Below, one piece after another: positions 61,045-64,000 of a DNA stretch of 64,000 bases. Source of the stretch: an uncultured bacterium (lineage in GTDB: Bacteria > Verrucomicrobiota > Kiritimatiellia > CAIKKV01 > CAIJXV01); contig CAIJXV010000116.1 in NCBI GenBank assembly GCA_903824675.1, positions 47,379 through 111,378 on the forward strand, in the 5' to 3' direction. The notes below the pieces were generated by a model. It saw only the letters and a list, made by a program, of their open reading frames with translations, made no database searches and was not told where the DNA came from. The translations under genes and the position numbers were made by a program. Numbering within the stretch: position 1 is the stretch's first letter; every line of letters starts with the position of its first letter.

Positions 61045-62085
61045 TCAGGGCTTGGCTACCAGGATTTCACCAGGATTCAACCCGGATAAAATCTCCATCC
61101 CTTCCGGATAAATCCCTCCGGCCTTGACTAAACGCCGGATGCGCCGGTCGCCCCGGACCACTTCCACCATTTCAAGTTGCCCCCATCGCTGTAGGGCACT
61201 GGGGGGAATCAAGAGAAAGGGCCGCGGAAGATCCTGCACCCATATGCGGCCAAACGTTCCGGGCAATATCCCGGCCTGTTCCGGCAAATGGACCTTGACC
61301 TTTCGGGTCCGGCTCAGCGGATCGATAGCGCCCACTATTTCCTCCACATTCCCCTGGCACTGTATCGAGGGATGATCGATGGTGACTTCCACCGTCTTTC
61401 CCAACGCCAACCGGTCGATCAATCGGACCGGCACCGGAGTCTCGATTCGCATGCGTTTCGGATCGTAAATCGTCATCAAAACCTGGCCCGGATTGGCCAT
61501 ATCCCCGACCTCGATCCGACGCTCGATGACGACCCCCTCGATCGGCGACACCAAATGCGCATAGGACAGCAGGACATTGACCCGGTCGACATTCGCTTTC
61601 GCGGTCTGGGCTGCGGATTCGGCCGCCGTCAGGGATTGCTCGGTCGTGGCGCTTTTCTCAAATAGTTGTTTCGCCCGTTGAAACTCACGATCCGCCAGCG
61701 CGCGTTGGGATTCAGCCACTGCCAATTGTTTCCGTATCTCCCGATCGTCCAACCGCACCAACTCGTCCCCCACCTTGACTCGGTCTCCAGCCCGCACGGT
61801 CACCGTTTGCACCTCTGCGCTCAGCCGGGGGCTGATTTGAATCGTTTGTTCAGAGGCGGTGGTGCCCATCACCGGGATCCTGGCCGACAAATTGGTCGCG
61901 AGGACCTGAATCATTGGTGTTCCGGGCAAAAACGGCTCCCCTTCATCCAGAGCTTGGCGCCCTTCCGGCCCCTTTTCCACGCACCCCCCGGCCGCCCAAA
62001 TCATCAAGCCCACCATGGCCAGGGAACCCACCCCGATTTGGGTGACGACCCGGAGTCCACGGATCCAACGCAAGGAAATATTCAT
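61045..62085 (-). CDS. RND efflux membrane-fusion protein (lipoprotein)
   Basis: A 346-residue periplasmic adaptor. It has a signal peptide with lipobox-like AAGGC, a beta-barrel/lipoyl segment (VTVRAGDRVKVGDELVRLDD), an alpha-helical hairpin (REFQRAKQLFEKSATTEQSL...), VSPIEGVVIERRIEVGD, and the membrane-proximal end. It links the RND pump to TolC. ATG 62085 was chosen because GGAGGG lies eight bases upstream; the longer frame overlaps the tolC-like gene. The pump gene follows after 16 bp. Confidence 0.93.
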   Translation of the reverse strand: MNISLRWIRGLRVVTQIGVGSLAMVGLMIWAAGGCVEKGPEGRQALDEGEPFLPGTPMIQVLATNLSARIPVMGTTASEQTIQISPRLSAEVQTVTVRAGDRVKVGDELVRLDDREIRKQLAVAESQRALADREFQRAKQLFEKSATTEQSLTAAESAAQTAKANVDRVNVLLSYAHLVSPIEGVVIERRIEVGDMANPGQVLMTIYDPKRMRIETPVPVRLIDRLALGKTVEVTIDHPSIQCQGNVEEIVGAIDPLSRTRKVKVHLPEQAGILPGTFGRIWVQDLPRPFLLIPPSALQRWGQLEMVEVVRGDRRIRRLVKAGGIYPEGMEILSGLNPGEILVAKP

Positions 62086-62101
62086 GGCATAACCCTCCGA
62101 C

Positions 62102-63454
62102 TTATTGTCCGTCTGTTTTTTGAAAAGAACGTACCAACTCCCCCTCCGCCCGTTTGACATTCGAACAGGCGACCAGGTAATCATAAAATGCGGACGAGTC
62201 GCGGGTTCGCATGGCGGTTTCGGCCACCTGGGCGGCCAGTAAATCCGTAATATCCGCCGCGCCCTTCTGATATCGTTCCCGGATCATCCGCAAGGCTTCA
62301 TTTGCAGTGGCCTGAGCGGTCCGCGTTACCTCCAAACGCTGACTGGCCGCTTGAACCTGGAGATAGGCATCGTTCCAGTCATACATCAATCGGTTGGTCA
62401 GGGCCGCCAATTCCTGCTCCGCCCCTCGCAGCGAGGCCCGCGCACTCCGTACGGCATGTTTCCGGCGAAATCCATCGAATGCCTCCCATTCCGCCACCAG
62501 GCCGACCCAGTAACTCCGTTCAAAATCTTCACCCGGATCGCTATCCCAATCCAGCGAGCCCTGGGCCGACAACGTGGGCAGATATTCCGACGTCCCCCGA
62601 TCCACCTCGATCTGCCGGGCTTTGATCGCCAGCCGGGAAATCGCTAGTTCCGGGCGTCGTCCTATGGGATCCTCTCGCTGAAGGGGTTGTCGAATCTCGA
62701 CCTCCCGAACCGGATCCAAGGTCCGATCCGCCGTGACCCAGTGCTTGCCGATGGCCGTGTTTAAAGCCGCAAGGGCCAGGGTCCACCCGTTGCTGGACCG
62801 GATCAGATCTTCCTGCGCTTCCGCCATTTTCACATCCACGTTCAGCAAATCGCTTTTGACCACGGCCCCGGCATTCAGCCGTTCCGACACGACTCTCCGA
62901 CTTTCAGCCAGCGAAGTCAGCGCTTCCTCGTTAACCTGCATGAAAGCACGGGCCTGCAACACCCCGAAATAAGCCCGGGTGACTTCATGTATCAGGGCAT
63001 TTTGGGTTGCCTCAAGTGCGAGCTGATTCAACCGGGCCTGAAGATCGGCCTGGCGGATATCCAGATTCCGTTTGCCCCCGTCATAGACCCGGTATTGAAC
63101 TCCCATCGACCCCCGTAAATTATCGGTATCGGGCGGATGATTAAAATCCTGCTCCATGGAGAAGGTTTTTTGATTCAGGGCCATCATGAACGCCTGGGGC
63201 GGATTATCGGTCCGAGAATACATTCCACTCGCAACCACCCGCGGATACCAGGCGGATCGCGCCTGGTCAATGGCTTCCCGTGAGGCCACCAATCGTTCCT
63301 GGGACGCTTTCAAGTCCGGGTTGGAGGCCAACATCTCCCGCACACATTCTTCCTGGGACACCGCCGTGCTGGTGACCGGACGCACCACCATCCAAAGGCC
63401 AACCACTATCCACCCCAGCCCCCCCCGATTCATCCAACTCATTTTTATGCTCAT
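62102..63454 (-). CDS. TolC-family outer-membrane efflux channel
   Basis: A 450-residue TolC-like protein. A signal peptide (GWIVVGLWMVVRPVTSTA) is followed by two repeats of the outer-membrane efflux fold. These include LASNPDLKASQERLVASREA, VVSERLNAGAVVKSDLLNVD and the second repeat's TNRLMYDWNDAYLQVQAASQ and ERYQKGAADITDLLAAQ. The last is the LYxxGxxxxxDLL motif typical of the family. It completes the RND tripartite pump with the two downstream genes. A short GC hairpin (63471-63489) lies just before its start. Confidence 0.92.
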   Translation of the reverse strand: MSIKMSWMNRGGLGWIVVGLWMVVRPVTSTAVSQEECVREMLASNPDLKASQERLVASREAIDQARSAWYPRVVASGMYSRTDNPPQAFMMALNQKTFSMEQDFNHPPDTDNLRGSMGVQYRVYDGGKRNLDIRQADLQARLNQLALEATQNALIHEVTRAYFGVLQARAFMQVNEEALTSLAESRRVVSERLNAGAVVKSDLLNVDVKMAEAQEDLIRSSNGWTLALAALNTAIGKHWVTADRTLDPVREVEIRQPLQREDPIGRRPELAISRLAIKARQIEVDRGTSEYLPTLSAQGSLDWDSDPGEDFERSYWVGLVAEWEAFDGFRRKHAVRSARASLRGAEQELAALTNRLMYDWNDAYLQVQAASQRLEVTRTAQATANEALRMIRERYQKGAADITDLLAAQVAETAMRTRDSSAFYDYLVACSNVKRAEGELVRSFQKTDGQ

Positions 63455-63470
63455 GATGATCTTTCAATCG

Positions 63471-63489
63471 CATCCTCATCGGATGCGCG
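63471..63489 (-). promoter_or_regulatory. Small hairpin in the tolC-like leader
   Basis: CGCATCC at 63471-63477 pairs perfectly with GGATGCG at 63483-63489 across a five-base loop. It ends 17 bp upstream of the start codon on the minus strand, close enough to affect ribosome access. There is no T-run, so it is not an intrinsic terminator. Confidence 0.3.
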
Positions 63490-63589
63490 GACGACAAACT
63501 ATCGGACGTCTGACAGAACGCGTATTTAACAACCGGGCAAGTTCACACCCGCGTTTTCGTTTTCGGCGGCAAGTTTTAAGGATCCCACC

Positions 63590-63979
63590 TCAGGGGATTC
63601 CCTCCTTGGGATGGACGGAGGCATCCGGCTTCATCGGACGCTTGAAAATGATTTTCTGAAAACCCGCCTTGCGGAGCTCACGTGAAAAACCGGACAGGGT
63701 CGACTGGTTCATATCTCGGGGAATCACCAGAAAAATGGCCGTCGCCCGGCCCGCCCCTGCACTCTTCAAATGCTCGGCCAGTTCCTGAGCCGGAAACACA
63801 TCCGAACCGAGTTGGGCATTTCCACCCGCCGTCAGCGTCGTTTCAATCGAGGGTACCCCGCCCGGCGAAATCGTCCGGCATCCGGCAACCAACCCCAGGC
63901 CGGCCATAACGGCAACCCATCCGACCCAATGAAGGACCATCGCCCCACGGCCCATTTGACGCGCCGCACCACCGGTCAA
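63590..63979 (-). CDS. Lipoprotein with ExbD/TolR-like periplasmic domain (5' end uncertain)
   Basis: A small exported protein: a hydrophobic segment ending in the lipobox LVAGC, then a short alpha/beta domain. The domain (IETTLTAGGNAQLGSDVFPA, then FLVIPRDMNQSTLSGFSREL and GFQKIIFKRP) recalls the periplasmic part of ExbD/TolR. The similarity is weak and judged by eye. The frame is open to the window edge at 64000, so the start may lie outside. TTG 63979, ATG 63955 and ATG 63940 are possible; the last begins directly before the hydrophobic segment. It is co-directional with the tolC-like gene, which starts 135 bp downstream. Confidence 0.5.
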   Translation of the reverse strand: MTGGAARQMGRGAMVLHWVGWVAVMAGLGLVAGCRTISPGGVPSIETTLTAGGNAQLGSDVFPAQELAEHLKSAGAGRATAIFLVIPRDMNQSTLSGFSRELRKAGFQKIIFKRPMKPDASVHPKEGIP

Positions 63980-64000
63980 TGACTCCGCCCATCCCCGGAT

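Noticed and set aside
1..64000. CRISPR array, rRNA, tRNA, phage genes or a restriction or toxin-based defence island
   Set aside because: No spaced identical repeats, rRNA-like sequence or complete tRNA fold was seen. The only toxin-antitoxin locus is the decayed hicBA.

Overview
The window reads as a gene-dense stretch of a moderately high-GC, Gram-negative bacterial chromosome. LpxC (lipid A), a TolC/RND efflux set, lipoproteins with lipoboxes, and GspK/prepilin genes all indicate an outer membrane. Pyruvate:ferredoxin oxidoreductase suggests anaerobic carbon metabolism. Several features are common in the PVC superphylum (Kiritimatiellota, Lentisphaerota, Verrucomicrobiota, Planctomycetota): a sulfatase relic, a prepilin next to a secreted glycosidase, uroporphyrinogen-decarboxylase-like methyltransferases, a heparinase-like lyase, and a CENCLRD-type glycosyltransferase beside a LolD/FtsX exporter. 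That placement is inference; no rRNA or tRNA gene is present to confirm it.

Layout. 1-5.8 kb: the 3' end of pyrC, a phosphotriesterase-like hydrolase, then a three-gene signalling run (sensor kinase, single-domain receiver, receiver-PP2C phosphatase) and a zinc-ribbon membrane protein. 5.8-6.05 kb: first copy of a roughly 220-bp element with perfect terminal inverted repeats. 6.1-16.3 kb: a NYN/PIN-like protein, a lipoprotein, nrdR, purC, lpxC, a pabB-pabC fusion with a decapitated sulfatase relic at its 5' end, and nifJ with a clear terminator. 16.3-18.7 kb: a low-density island holding a clan-A glycoside hydrolase, a decayed HicBA module and two direct copies of a 105-bp REP-like element. 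18.7-29.4 kb: a secreted GH42-like glycosidase with a prepilin, an esterase, then a beta-propeller, glycosyltransferase, ABC ATPase and giant FtsX permease run. 29.5-29.7 kb: second copy of the inverted-repeat element, in opposite orientation.

29.8-44.5 kb: a Kup potassium transporter, ApbE, a TPR-like membrane protein, gspK, a zinc-type methyltransferase of the UroD family, acyl-CoA dehydrogenase, a HAD phosphatase, proC, and both subunits of DNA topoisomerase VI (B then A) coupled to a Nudix hydrolase. 44.5-54.4 kb: YaiI, a second UroD-like protein, a Nudix/UvrD-helicase pair, KDPG aldolase-aroK-queG overlapping in series, a sugar isomerase, a membrane protein with a cysteine-rich tail, and a coupled pair of amidohydrolase-fold proteins. 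54.6-64 kb: a tiny basic protein, then a minus-strand run of TolC, membrane-fusion protein, RND pump, heparinase-like lyase and nitrilase-like amidase, with a lipoprotein at the window edge.

Tight packing with 1-4 bp start/stop overlaps (nrdR/7698, 25379, 26092, 43738, 48290, 49659, 53645) shows that translational coupling is common here. Clear sigma-70-type promoters with 17-bp spacers precede the NYN-like gene and nrdR. The most unusual items are the bacterial topoisomerase VI operon, the inverted-repeat element family, the decayed HicBA island and the sulfatase relic fused to pabB. I did not find a convincing wholly new multi-gene system. The metal-site-degenerate amidohydrolase pair and the propeller-glycosyltransferase-exporter run are the best candidates for uncharacterised function.
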